From the NCBI GenBank assembly GCA_947173955.1, contig CAMWHE010000011.1:1-58421 (forward strand): DNA of 58,421 nt. Reading direction: 5' to 3'. The notes below the pieces were generated by a model. That model did not search any database and was not told the DNA's origin. It was given only the letters and a program-made list of their open reading frames with translations. The translations under genes and the position numbers were made by a program. The stretch comes from an uncultured Bacteroidales bacterium (GTDB lineage: Bacteria > Bacteroidota > Bacteroidia > Bacteroidales > Muribaculaceae). The stretch's first letter is position 1. The number at the start of each line of letters is the position of its first letter. Below are positions 7,079 to 16,645 of this stretch, piece by piece.

Positions 7079-10023
7079 TGAGACCAAAGATTCTGACAAC
7101 GATTATAGCGGCCGCTATGGGGCTGAGCCTTCATGCCGGCATCAACAGCGGAGAAGCGCGCGGCTACCTCGATCGCGGAGAAGCCTTCTACTCTATCGGC
7201 TACTACACTGCGGCCATCGATCAGCTGAGCCACTATGCACTGACAGCCGACGCTGGAATGAAGACCGACTGTGACGAAGCCATGGCTGCCGTCAGATCGT
7301 GGTCGCCACAGGCTCTCCCGCTACTGGAGCGGCTCCTCCGGGAGTACCCCTCAGCGCCCGACCGTGCCTACATATATGCCGCAATGGGCAACATCTGTCT
7401 CGACAGCGGAGAGTGGCAGCGCGCCTACGGCTATTACAGCCTGATCGGCGACCGGGCACTCGACCCCGCATCCGACACTCAGCTCCGCCTGCACAAAGCC
7501 ATAGCCGCCATTCACCTCAACTATCTCAGCGAGGCCGCCGGCCTGCTCTCCGGCATTGACCGCAACGGACACTGCGGCGAGGAAGTCGCTTTCTATCAGG
7601 GATATATCAGCTATGCCACCAAGGACTATTCCCGTGCCCGACAGCTTCTCGAAAGCGTCAGCGGCGAAGAAATGCCGATGGCGATGGCGCCCTTCTACCT
7701 ATGCCAGATAAGCTATATCGAGGGGGACGCGGCAGCCACACAGAGCGAGGCTCGACGCTTCCTCCGTATGACCGACATCCCCGAGGAATACCGTGCCGAG
7801 GCGGCCCGTATGCTCGGCGAGACCCTCTACAACGATGGACAGCGCTCCGAAGCCATCCCCTATCTGGAGCAGTATGTCAGCTCGGCCGCCGATCCTCAGC
7901 CGGCTCCACTCTACATCCTCGGCATGAGTCTCTATGACGAGGGGAGGTATGAGGAGGCTGTGACGGCGCTAAGATCGCCAGCCGGATGCGCCGGAGAGAT
8001 GGGTCAGAGCGCCATGCTGACCACCGGACAGGCCTGCTATGCGCTCGGCGAGCTGCAGACCGCAATGGTATGGCTCGACCGCGCCGTCAAGGCCGACGCC
8101 GACCCGCGGCTGACCGAGGAGGCCATGTATAATTATGTGGTGGTCAAGACCGAAGGCGGCCGTCTGCCATTTGCCAACAGCGCCGGACTCTGCGAAGAGT
8201 TTCTGCAGAGATTCCCTGAATCGAAATATGCCTCGGCAGTCGCCGTCTACATGGCGCAGGGATACATGACCGACAACAACTACGACGCAGCCCTCGAGGG
8301 CATCAACCGCGTCAAGAACCCTTCCCCCGCCCTCCTCAAGGCCAAACTGGCCACCCTCTACGCTCTGGCCGGACGCGACCTCCGCACCGGCCGGCTCACT
8401 TCCGCCGCCGACTATCTCACAGAGGCCATGACGCTCAAGGAGTACGACCCCGAGATAGCCCGCGAATGCCTGCTGCTCTATGGCGACTGTCTCTACCGTC
8501 AGGGAAAATATGCTGACGCCGCAGCCCGCTATACCGCATATCTCAAAGGCACGAAAACCGCCAATACCCCTCTGGCGCTATATGATCTCGGCTATGCCTG
8601 CTTCAGTCAGGGCAAATATGCCAAGGCCGCCTCTGAGTTTGAGGCCTACCTGAAACAGCCGGGCAACACCTCACGCACACTTCAGGCCGACGGAGCCAAC
8701 CGCCTTGCCGACTGCCTTTACTATCAGGGAAAATTGAGTGCCGCTCTCGACGGCTACGACCGCGCCGCACGCCTCAATCCCTCCGCCGCCGACTATCCCC
8801 TCTATCAGCGGGCTATGGTACTCGGCTATCAGGGCAAAGCCGCCGAGAAGCGCGCCGCGCTGACACGTCTAAAGAGCGAATATCCCACATCACCCCTGCT
8901 CGCCGACGCAATGCTCGAACAGGCCGCCTCGGAGCGTCAGGAAGGGCGCATTCAGGACGCGATAGCCACCTATCGCCAACTCGTCCATGACTATCCGGCC
9001 TCCGCTCAGGGCCGGCGCGCCCTCTATCTGCTATCGTCGCTGCAGGCTGCCGGCGGCAATGTCGATGACGCGTTTGCGTCCTACCGGGAACTGCTCACAC
9101 GCCACTCCCCGTCGGCCGAAGCTACGGCTGCCGCCGAGTCATTCAAAGAGCTCGCCGTGCAGGAAGGACGCCTTGACGAGTACCTGTCGTTCATCTCCAC
9201 CGTGGCCAATGCTCCGGCACTCAGCAGCGACGAAGTCGACGACCTGACCTACCGCTCTGCACGCACTCCCCGCCAGCTCGAGCAGTATCTCGAGAAATAC
9301 CCATCCGGAAGCCACGCCGCCGAGGCTCTCATCACCCTTGTCAGAGACGCTTCCAAACGGGCTAACGGCGAGAGAGTGATCTCGCTGACTACACGCCTTG
9401 TCAGCGAATTTCCGGGTTCAACATATGCCGCCGAGGCATGGCAGCTGAAAGCCGATGCCGAGATGGAGGCCGGTATGCCGGCCGAAGCTCTCGGGTCATA
9501 CCGCAGCCTTGAGGAAAGATCATCATCCGCGGCCACGCTGACAGCAGCCCGCAAGGGACAGCTCATCGCGGCCTCACAACTCGGGATGGACGAAGAGGTC
9601 ATACGTCTCGCCGACCTCCTGCTCGCATCCGCATCCGGCAACTCAGGCGAGAACTCTGAGATAAACCTGATGAAAGCCATGTCACTCCACTCGGCCGGAC
9701 GTTCGGACGAAGCTGCCGACATCTGGAGCGAGCTCGCTCGCAATCCTAAGGAACTTGCCGGCGCAAAAAGCGCATTCTATCTCGGCGAATACTACTTTGA
9801 AAGCGGCGACCTCGAGAATGCCCGCCGCACCGCCGACCGCCTGATAGAGTCAAACACTCCACACAGCTACTGGCTGGCGAGAGGATATATCCTGACGAGC
9901 GACATCCACCGTGCAAAGGGTGAGACGTTCGAGGCCGACGAGTATCTCAAAGTGCTCCGCGAGAACTATCCCGGCACCGAACCCGACATTTTTAACATGA
10001 TTGACCAACGCCTTACGAAATGA
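7078..10023 (+). CDS. Large secreted TPR protein
   Basis: A 981-residue protein made almost entirely of tetratricopeptide repeats after a signal peptide (MRPKILTTIIAAAMGLSLHA). Repeats with the pattern A..LY..G.Y..A...Y..YL are clear, for example around 465-525. Such superhelical scaffolds mediate protein-protein contacts, here most likely in the periplasm. The 3' end overlaps the start of an outer-membrane barrel gene by 4 bases, so the two are probably made together and may form one envelope complex. I cannot name a specific system. The gene start overlaps the birA stop by one base. Confidence 0.85.
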   Translation: MRPKILTTIIAAAMGLSLHAGINSGEARGYLDRGEAFYSIGYYTAAIDQLSHYALTADAGMKTDCDEAMAAVRSWSPQALPLLERLLREYPSAPDRAYIYAAMGNICLDSGEWQRAYGYYSLIGDRALDPASDTQLRLHKAIAAIHLNYLSEAAGLLSGIDRNGHCGEEVAFYQGYISYATKDYSRARQLLESVSGEEMPMAMAPFYLCQISYIEGDAAATQSEARRFLRMTDIPEEYRAEAARMLGETLYNDGQRSEAIPYLEQYVSSAADPQPAPLYILGMSLYDEGRYEEAVTALRSPAGCAGEMGQSAMLTTGQACYALGELQTAMVWLDRAVKADADPRLTEEAMYNYVVVKTEGGRLPFANSAGLCEEFLQRFPESKYASAVAVYMAQGYMTDNNYDAALEGINRVKNPSPALLKAKLATLYALAGRDLRTGRLTSAADYLTEAMTLKEYDPEIARECLLLYGDCLYRQGKYADAAARYTAYLKGTKTANTPLALYDLGYACFSQGKYAKAASEFEAYLKQPGNTSRTLQADGANRLADCLYYQGKLSAALDGYDRAARLNPSAADYPLYQRAMVLGYQGKAAEKRAALTRLKSEYPTSPLLADAMLEQAASERQEGRIQDAIATYRQLVHDYPASAQGRRALYLLSSLQAAGGNVDDAFASYRELLTRHSPSAEATAAAESFKELAVQEGRLDEYLSFISTVANAPALSSDEVDDLTYRSARTPRQLEQYLEKYPSGSHAAEALITLVRDASKRANGERVISLTTRLVSEFPGSTYAAEAWQLKADAEMEAGMPAEALGSYRSLEERSSSAATLTAARKGQLIAASQLGMDEEVIRLADLLLASASGNSGENSEINLMKAMSLHSAGRSDEAADIWSELARNPKELAGAKSAFYLGEYYFESGDLENARRTADRLIESNTPHSYWLARGYILTSDIHRAKGETFEADEYLKVLRENYPGTEPDIFNMIDQRLTK

Positions 10024-11771
10024 CATACAGACTTATATACCGCTATCTGACCGCCGCCGGCATCTTCGCCAGCACAGCTCTTGCCTCCAATGGTCAGGGA
10101 ATCGTGAAAGAGGTAGAGGGCATACGCGACTTCGCGCCCGACAAGCGCCCCGCCACGCGTATCGAGGTGGCACCCGAAAGCGTGTCCCCCGACCGTGACG
10201 GCGAACGGCCGAAATACAGCAGTGCCGCTGTTCCCGTCGATGTGCCACCATCTCTCTCCGTCATGGGGCTTACCCCCGGAGCGAGCATCTATCCGCGCCC
10301 GGATTCACGGGGATACGCGGCCGCCGGCTATTTCCCCAAGGGGGATATCGACCTCTCCGCCGGTTACCGCCTTGTTGACCGCGAAAAGCTCACCATGAAT
10401 CTCTGGGGGCAGATGTGCCGCAACTATTTCCACGGAAGGCTCTTTGACACGACCGACGATGTCCGTCTGACCACGACCGATCTCGCCGCCGGACTCTCAG
10501 CTGCATATTCGGCCGGAAAAGCCGGCGTACTGACAGCCGCTACCTCATTTTCCTACGGTATGTTCAACTATCCCGGAAAGATCATGCGCCCGACATCCCA
10601 GCAGGTAGGTATCTACCGGCTGCAGGCAGCATGGGACGGCCGCGCCGGTAGCCGACTGACCTACGGAGCCTCCGGACGACTGACCCACACGGGCTATGCC
10701 AAAGATGCCGTGCCCGCTCCGCAGTTTGACAGCGACAGACCCAACCGCAGCCACAACGAAATCTCAGGCCGCATCGGCGCTTGGCTCGACTTCCGCTGCA
10801 GCGACCGCGTCAGCCTGCTCCTCGACATAGCCTACGAGGGAGCCTCGCGCAACAAGACATTCTCTGATAAAATCGACCCTGTACTTCTCCCGCTGCTCAC
10901 GCTCAAAAAAGGAGTACTCTCAGTATCACCCCGGGTAGGATTCACAGGGCGCCGCATGACCGGACATCTCGGCTTCAACTTCGCCACCGCCACAGGCGAT
11001 ACACGCGGCAACAACATAGGAGCTCTCGTCGGATGGGACTGGCAGCCGTCCAACTACTTCGCCATCAGTCTCAAGGCCACTTCAGGACCGGTCGTCAACG
11101 AATTTGACCGCCTGTATGCCCTCAGCCGCTACGCCATGCCCCCCTACGGAGTCGGCCTGTCATATATTCCCCTTGACGCCGAGCTGTCCCTTAAGCTTCT
11201 TTCTTTCAAGGGCTTCAACATGACCGTCGGAGGCGGATTCGCGGCCGCCGACGATTGGATTAGCACTGCTCTAGTCGGCAATATCCCGTCATTCTCCCAG
11301 GCAGACCTACGTGGACTCCGCTTCTTCGCGAGCGCCGGCTACCGCTACGGCGATAAAGTCGAGGTCGAAGTCTCGGTGGAAAGCACCAACTGCGACTATG
11401 AAGAGGGCATCGATTACAAAGGCCGGAAATTCTACAACTGGACCGACCATGCCTACTATCGCAACCCTGACCGCGCCACCACCATAGTCAAAGCCTCAGC
11501 ACTCTGGCATCCCATCAGTCGTGTGACCCTCTCCGCCGGCTACGAATACCGTACCGGGCGCTCCATAGCCTCACCCGATGTCGAGAATATTCCCATACTT
11601 CTGCCTCTGGGTGACGTAAGCCAGCTATCTGTAGGCGCTCACTGGCAGATTACCGATCTCATAGGAGTCTATGCCCGTGTCGAAGGTATCTGCCAGAACC
11701 GCTACCTGCAGGCCAACGGAATGCCGGGACAGCGCCTGCGCCCCCTCGCAGGTGTCACCCTGAAATTTTGA
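10020..11771 (+). CDS. Outer-membrane beta-barrel protein, partner of TPR protein
   Basis: A 583-residue protein with a signal peptide (cleavage near ALASNGQG), a disordered stretch (about 30-80), and then a long series of alternating amphipathic strands ending in LRPLAGVTLKF. A terminal aromatic residue is typical of BAM-inserted barrels. No plug or TonB box is visible, so it is not a standard TonB-dependent receptor. It overlaps the upstream TPR gene by 4 bases. TPR-plus-barrel pairs occur in exopolysaccharide export, but no synthase gene is nearby, so this is only an analogy. Confidence 0.7.
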   Translation: MTYRLIYRYLTAAGIFASTALASNGQGIVKEVEGIRDFAPDKRPATRIEVAPESVSPDRDGERPKYSSAAVPVDVPPSLSVMGLTPGASIYPRPDSRGYAAAGYFPKGDIDLSAGYRLVDREKLTMNLWGQMCRNYFHGRLFDTTDDVRLTTTDLAAGLSAAYSAGKAGVLTAATSFSYGMFNYPGKIMRPTSQQVGIYRLQAAWDGRAGSRLTYGASGRLTHTGYAKDAVPAPQFDSDRPNRSHNEISGRIGAWLDFRCSDRVSLLLDIAYEGASRNKTFSDKIDPVLLPLLTLKKGVLSVSPRVGFTGRRMTGHLGFNFATATGDTRGNNIGALVGWDWQPSNYFAISLKATSGPVVNEFDRLYALSRYAMPPYGVGLSYIPLDAELSLKLLSFKGFNMTVGGGFAAADDWISTALVGNIPSFSQADLRGLRFFASAGYRYGDKVEVEVSVESTNCDYEEGIDYKGRKFYNWTDHAYYRNPDRATTIVKASALWHPISRVTLSAGYEYRTGRSIASPDVENIPILLPLGDVSQLSVGAHWQITDLIGVYARVEGICQNRYLQANGMPGQRLRPLAGVTLKF

Positions 11772-11843
11772 TACCTGCCGACGAACCCGAACCATCTCTC
11801 CGGCGTTAAAGAGATAGAAGAAACAAACAAAACACAGTATATT

Positions 11844-12194
11844 ATGGAATCTACAAGACAAGCAAAAATAGCACGCCTGCTCCAGAAAGAGCTGAGCGAA
11901 ATCTTCCGCCGCCAGACGGCTAAGACCCACGGCGTCATCGTATCAGTAAGTCAGGTCAGAGTGTCGCCCGACCTCAGCATAGCCCGTGCCTACCTGTCAG
12001 TGTTCCCCTCTGACAAAGGACAGGAGATACTCGCCGAAATCAACCGCTCGGCCAAGACCATCCGCTACGAGCTCGCCCAGATCGTGCGTCATCAGCTTCG
12101 CAAGACCCCCGAGCTCTCATTCTACCTCGATGACTCCCTCGACTATATCGAAAACATCGACAATCTCCTTAAAGAACATCCCGCCGAAAGCTGA
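11844..12194 (+). CDS. RbfA, ribosome-binding factor A
   Basis: A 116-residue KH-type fold protein. The segment VIVSVSQVRVSPDLSIARAY and the C-terminal PELSFYLDDSLDYIENI are family signatures. RbfA helps 30S subunit maturation and 16S rRNA 5'-end processing. There is a 72-base gap after the barrel gene and 49 bases before the LolC/E-type permease gene. Length is normal. Confidence 0.95.
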   Translation: MESTRQAKIARLLQKELSEIFRRQTAKTHGVIVSVSQVRVSPDLSIARAYLSVFPSDKGQEILAEINRSAKTIRYELAQIVRHQLRKTPELSFYLDDSLDYIENIDNLLKEHPAES

Positions 12195-12243
12195 GAACGC
12201 TTCGGGCACTACCAATAAACCAACCAGACATCACTGATCTGCA

Positions 12244-13488
12244 ATGCTTTCGCTGAGAGTGGCGCTGCGGTATCTCTTCTCAAAGAAGTCGCACAACGCC
12301 GTCAACCTGTTATCGATAGTCTCCGTAGTCGGAGTCGCAATCGCGACTGCGGCTATGGTCGTCGTGCTGTCGGTCTTCAACGGGTTCAGCGACCTTGCCA
12401 AATCCAAGCTGTCGATGATCGACCCTGACTTTATGGTCGCACCGGCCGCCGGAAAGGTCATAGCCGACGCAGACTCGCTCAGCCGTATGCTGACAGGGCT
12501 CTCCGGTGTGAGACTCGCTTCGCCGATAGTCAGGGAACAGGCGCTGGCTGTCAAGTCAGACGCTCAGATGCCGGTCACGATGCTCGGCATGAGCAGCCTC
12601 GGAGCAGATGCCACCTATCTCGATGCCATCACTATCGACGGACAGGCTCTCGTGGAGACAGTCGATATTCCCGGCTCTCCGCTCGACGGCTTCCCGACAA
12701 TGATGCTCAGCATCGGGGTCGCCAACGAGATAGGCCTGCGGGGTGATGTCGAGAATTTTGTGAAAATCTATGTACCGAAGCGACGCGGACGCATCAACAC
12801 GGCTAACCCGGCGACAGCGTTCCGTGCAGACACCCTGATCGTAGCGGGTGTGTTCCGTGTCGACCAGGCTGAATATGACGCGGATATGGTGATCGTGCCG
12901 CTCGAGACGGCGCGCCGCCTGCTCGACTACCGCCACGGCGAGGCCACCGGAATCCAGATATTCCTTGACGGGAAAGTCGCCGGGCGTAAAGTCGCGTCGC
13001 AGCTGCGCTCCATGCTCGGCGACGACCTGCTGATACTCGATCGCGAGGAGCAGCAGCAAAAATCATTCAACATGATAAGCGTCGAGAAGTGGGTCACGCT
13101 CCTGATGCTTGTCTTCATCCTGATCATCACCTCATTCAATATCATCTCGGCAATCTACATCCTACGGGTGGAGAAACAGGGCAACATGAATGTGCTCCGC
13201 GCCATGGGAGCCACACCGGGGATGATACGGAGCATATTCGCATGGCAGGGACGGCTAATCACCACTGCCGGCGGACTCATCGGACTGATTCTCGGGTCGG
13301 GGCTTGTCCTGGCTCAGCAACAGTTCGGACTCATCAGGCTCCACGGCGGCCACCCGGATGCATTTACGGTAGAGAGCTACCCGGTCAGGCTTGAACCGGG
13401 CGACCTGCTTATCATCATGGCTATAATTGTCGTGACAGCCATTCTGACCTCATTTATAGCAACATTCAGCACAAAAAAGGATAACTGA
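12244..13488 (+). CDS. LolC/LolE-type ABC permease (FtsX family)
   Basis: A 414-residue inner-membrane protein with an N-terminal helix (about 23-45), a large periplasmic domain (about 50-270) and three C-terminal helices in an FtsX domain (about 280-410). The layout matches lipoprotein-releasing permeases. Overlap with the next gene is one base (TGATG). That next gene encodes an atypical ABC ATPase, not a standard LolD, so either LolD is elsewhere or the neighbour serves this permease. Confidence 0.85.
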   Translation: MLSLRVALRYLFSKKSHNAVNLLSIVSVVGVAIATAAMVVVLSVFNGFSDLAKSKLSMIDPDFMVAPAAGKVIADADSLSRMLTGLSGVRLASPIVREQALAVKSDAQMPVTMLGMSSLGADATYLDAITIDGQALVETVDIPGSPLDGFPTMMLSIGVANEIGLRGDVENFVKIYVPKRRGRINTANPATAFRADTLIVAGVFRVDQAEYDADMVIVPLETARRLLDYRHGEATGIQIFLDGKVAGRKVASQLRSMLGDDLLILDREEQQQKSFNMISVEKWVTLLMLVFILIITSFNIISAIYILRVEKQGNMNVLRAMGATPGMIRSIFAWQGRLITTAGGLIGLILGSGLVLAQQQFGLIRLHGGHPDAFTVESYPVRLEPGDLLIIMAIIVVTAILTSFIATFSTKKDN

Positions 13489-14627
13489 TGACACCGCTGC
13501 TCAACATATCCGCCGACTCGATCGGCATTACGGACGACCTCCGGCTGACATTTACTCCCAAGTGGTTCCTGCCGAAGGGGGTCACAGTCATACTCGGGCC
13601 TAATGGTGCCGGCAAGACCCTGCTTCTGAATCTGCTCGCCGACAGCAGCCGCTATATGCAGAACCGCATCATCCCCGCCACTGCAGGGAGCGATCCCGTA
13701 ACCGTCAGAGCCGGACGCGACACGTTGCCCCTTTCGGCCGATGAATCGACCCTTCTGCTTCTCGACAACCTGTATGACGGCCTCGACGCCGATGAGCGTG
13801 CAGATGTCAACACACGGCTGAGGCGGCTGGCTGACGGCGGATGCAATATCGTCCTGACGCTCAGCGATCCGCGACTGATTCCTGACTTCGCCAACTCGGC
13901 TGTATGCGTCAGCGATCTGAATGTAGCCGCGCCTGAAGCCCTCAACGGAAGAGATATCGACACCATCCGCCGCGGCTACAAATTCCTGTTCGGCTTCGCC
14001 ATTGACCTGGAGCGCATTCCTGCGACATTGTACCGCGACATTAATCCGACAGGGACTGTCTGCGAAGCTGCTACGACAGCGCTGTCGGTCAAGGCCGGCG
14101 ACAAAATCAGTCTCACCGGCGGCGATGCGTCGACCCGGTCGGCTCTCATGCGCGAGCTGGCGTCGGTCTGCTCCATTCCGGCCGGATATGTCGGTCAGCC
14201 GGCTCCCAACGACGAATTCCTTTCCGGATTGACAGTCACCGAGTTGGTCGGTGACAGCCTGAGATCCGCCGGCTTCGATAGCCGCGAGCGCACCGCACTC
14301 GCCGCCATCTGGCTTGACATATTCCATCTGAGTCATCTCGCCGGGCGCCTTTTCGGCACCCTTTCGAGTGGAGAGCGCCAGCAGGTGATGCTCCTCGGCG
14401 CCCTGATAGGATGTCCGCCTGTCCTGCTGCTTGACGAACCTATGTATACACTCGACTACGGACGCCGCCGCTCGCTCCGCGCCATGATCAGCTACATGGC
14501 GACACGTCCCGCCGCTACTCCGACCACTATCGTAGCCACTTCCGCCGACCCTTATGACATGCCGGAATGCGTCAACATGACCTACAATATTTCAACCCAT
14601 GAGACTCAAGCGAATATCAATCACTAA
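13488..14627 (+). CDS. Tandem ABC ATPase with degenerate, complementary halves
   Basis: A 379-residue cytoplasmic protein with two ABC-like halves. Half 1 has a perfect Walker A (GPNGAGKT, 37-44) and a Walker B-like strand LLLLDN, but the helical subdomain with the signature motif is missing between them. Half 2 has a broken P-loop (LTGGDASTRS, no GKT) but an intact signature (LSSGE), Q-loop (VGQP) and Walker B (VLLLDEP). Neither half keeps the H-loop histidine. Together they could form one composite ATP site. It overlaps the permease gene by 1 base and recF by 29 bases. Whether it drives the permease or has a soluble role is not clear. Confidence 0.7.
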   Translation: MTPLLNISADSIGITDDLRLTFTPKWFLPKGVTVILGPNGAGKTLLLNLLADSSRYMQNRIIPATAGSDPVTVRAGRDTLPLSADESTLLLLDNLYDGLDADERADVNTRLRRLADGGCNIVLTLSDPRLIPDFANSAVCVSDLNVAAPEALNGRDIDTIRRGYKFLFGFAIDLERIPATLYRDINPTGTVCEAATTALSVKAGDKISLTGGDASTRSALMRELASVCSIPAGYVGQPAPNDEFLSGLTVTELVGDSLRSAGFDSRERTALAAIWLDIFHLSHLAGRLFGTLSSGERQQVMLLGALIGCPPVLLLDEPMYTLDYGRRRSLRAMISYMATRPAATPTTIVATSADPYDMPECVNMTYNISTHETQANINH

Positions 14628-15729
14628 CTTCAAGAATATAGCCGAGGCGCGACTGGACTTTTCGCCTGATATCAATTGCTTTCTCGGCAATAACGGCATG
14701 GGGAAGACCAACCTTCTGGATGCTGTCCACTACCTCAGTCTGGCCCGCAGCTTTTCGGGGCTGAGCGATAGCGCGCTCATACGCCGGGGTAGCGACTTCA
14801 TGATGCTCCGCGGCGAGTATGACCGCCACGGCGTCGAGGAGGATATCACAGCCGGGGTGATGGCCGGGAAGCGCAAGTCATTCAAACGCAAGGGTAAGGA
14901 GTATCAGCGCCTGAGCGACCATATCGGACTGTTCCCGCTGGTACTTGTTGCACCGGCTGACACCGACCTCATCAACGGCACCGGCGAGGAGCGCCGCCGC
15001 CTGACGGATATGGTGATCTCCCAGAGCGACCCTGTCTATCTCGACCATCTGATACGCTACAACCGCTCACTGCAGCAGCGCAACAAGATGCTGCGCGACC
15101 ATGTCACTGACCCCAACCTCTACGCTGCCGTCGAGGCTGCAATGGAATTCTCAGCTGACTATATCACTTCATCACGCCGCCGCTGGGTCGAGGAGCTGAC
15201 CCCGATATTCGCCGGGCTCTATGAGTCGATAGCCGGCGACGGCGAGACACCGGGCATACGCTACCTGACGCATCTCGACTCCGGCTCCCGAACCCTTTCC
15301 GAAGTGCTCGACCGCGCCCGTCAGCGTGACACCCTCACCGGGCATACGACAGTCGGCCCTCACCGCGACGACCTCGAGCTGACGCTCAACGAGCTGCCCG
15401 TACGACGTGCCGCTTCGCAAGGTCAATGCAAATCATTCACAGTCGCCATGCGTCTGGCACAGTACGACTTCCTCCACCGCTCGGCCGGTGTGGCGCCACT
15501 GCTGCTCCTTGACGACATCTTCGACAAGCTCGACAGCCGTCGCGTGGAGCGCATCATCGGCATAGTCCGTTCCGGCAACCGCTTCGGACAGATATTCATC
15601 ACCGACACCAACCGCGACCATCTCGACTCCATCATGGAAATGTCGGGAGGCGACTACCGGATCTGGGAAACCGTCGACGGCAGTTTCAGAGACGCCTCGG
15701 CCGATAAACACGGAAGCACGACACCATGA
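14599..15729 (+). CDS. RecF, DNA repair protein
   Basis: A 376-residue SMC-like ATPase. Walker A is GNNGMGKT (30-37), the signature is represented by ASQGQCKS and Walker B is LLLLDDIFDKLD. RecF guides RecOR to gapped DNA. The start at 14599 lies inside the end of the ABC gene (29-base overlap), and the end overlaps the DUF721 gene by 4 bases. RecF next to a DUF721 gene is a common bacterial order. Confidence 0.93.
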   Translation: MRLKRISITNFKNIAEARLDFSPDINCFLGNNGMGKTNLLDAVHYLSLARSFSGLSDSALIRRGSDFMMLRGEYDRHGVEEDITAGVMAGKRKSFKRKGKEYQRLSDHIGLFPLVLVAPADTDLINGTGEERRRLTDMVISQSDPVYLDHLIRYNRSLQQRNKMLRDHVTDPNLYAAVEAAMEFSADYITSSRRRWVEELTPIFAGLYESIAGDGETPGIRYLTHLDSGSRTLSEVLDRARQRDTLTGHTTVGPHRDDLELTLNELPVRRAASQGQCKSFTVAMRLAQYDFLHRSAGVAPLLLLDDIFDKLDSRRVERIIGIVRSGNRFGQIFITDTNRDHLDSIMEMSGGDYRIWETVDGSFRDASADKHGSTTP

Positions 15730-16016
15730 AACGCACCGAACCCAAGACCATCAAGGAGATAATCGACCGTGTGCTCGACGACGAGAGCATACGCGACGCC
15801 GCCCGCGCGCAGCGCATCAGCTTCCTATGGCCGGAGATAGTCGGTCCGGGCATCAACCGCCACACCATCCGCCGCTATGTCTCCGGCGGAATCTTTCATG
15901 TCTACATCGACTCGGCTCCGCTGAAGAATGAGCTGCAGTTCCATCGCTCGCGGCTTGTCGAACAGCTCAACCGCGCAGCAGGCGCCGAAGTCATAACCGA
16001 TATTACTTTTCACTAA
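15726..16016 (+). CDS. DUF721 (DciA-like) protein
   Basis: A 96-residue protein of the DUF721 family, which includes DciA, the ancestral loader of the replicative helicase DnaB. The domain covers the whole protein (RISFLWPEIVGPGINRHT, then a VYIDSAPLKNELQFH segment). It overlaps recF by 4 bases. A helicase-loading role is inferred from family and context. Confidence 0.85.
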   Translation: MKRTEPKTIKEIIDRVLDDESIRDAARAQRISFLWPEIVGPGINRHTIRRYVSGGIFHVYIDSAPLKNELQFHRSRLVEQLNRAAGAEVITDITFH

Positions 16017-16025
16017 CACCGATAT

Positions 16026-16511
16026 ATGAAAAAAGCAGTCACTCTCCCCCCCTCAGCCAATCCGCGTGTCCCCGAACCGGAAGCGCCCTTCTACCACGAA
16101 GTTCCCCTCCAGATCAGATTCAACGACATAGATATGCTCGGCCACATGAACAACGGCGTCTACCTGACGATGATGGACCTGGGCAAAGCCCACTACTTCA
16201 ACGACGTGCTCGGCGAGAAAGTCAACTGGCATGAGATCAATGTAGCCGTGGTCAATATCAATGTCAACTTCTATGCGGCGACGTTCCTGACCGACACGAT
16301 CTCCGTCGTAACCCGCATCGTGGCCATGTCGAAACACTCCCTTACCATGGAGCAGCGCATCATCGAGACAACGACAGGCGAAGTAAAATGCCTGGCGCGC
16401 ACCATAATGGCCGGCTACGACATCAAGACGGCGACATCGCTCCCTATCGACCCCGTATGGTTCAAAAAAATCTCCGAGTGGGAGGAAACCGACTTCGCAT
16501 TGCCTCAATAA
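16026..16511 (+). CDS. Acyl-CoA thioesterase, 4HBT family
   Basis: A 161-residue single hot-dog-fold protein. The motif RFNDIDMLGHMNNGVYLTMMD holds the catalytic acidic residue region of the 4-hydroxybenzoyl-CoA thioesterase family. It hydrolyses an acyl-CoA of unknown chain. It starts 9 bases after the DUF721 gene and ends the operon that began with rbfA. Confidence 0.85.
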   Translation: MKKAVTLPPSANPRVPEPEAPFYHEVPLQIRFNDIDMLGHMNNGVYLTMMDLGKAHYFNDVLGEKVNWHEINVAVVNINVNFYAATFLTDTISVVTRIVAMSKHSLTMEQRIIETTTGEVKCLARTIMAGYDIKTATSLPIDPVWFKKISEWEETDFALPQ

Positions 16512-16546
16512 ATGTTAAAACTTAACCGCCGTTAGCAGATATTCGA

Positions 16547-16554
16547 TAACTTTG
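16547..16554 (+). promoter_or_regulatory. pta promoter, -7 box
   Basis: TAACTTTG fits TAnnTTTG. No clear -33 TTTG is seen at the right spacing. The leader to the pta ATG would be about 85 bases. Confidence 0.5.
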
Positions 16555-16645
16555 TCATGCCGGTCAGGAATGTGCAGCCGACAATGAGATAGCATTAACT
16601 CAAACATAACATATACAGCCCGAAAGGCGAAAAAACCTAACGTAA

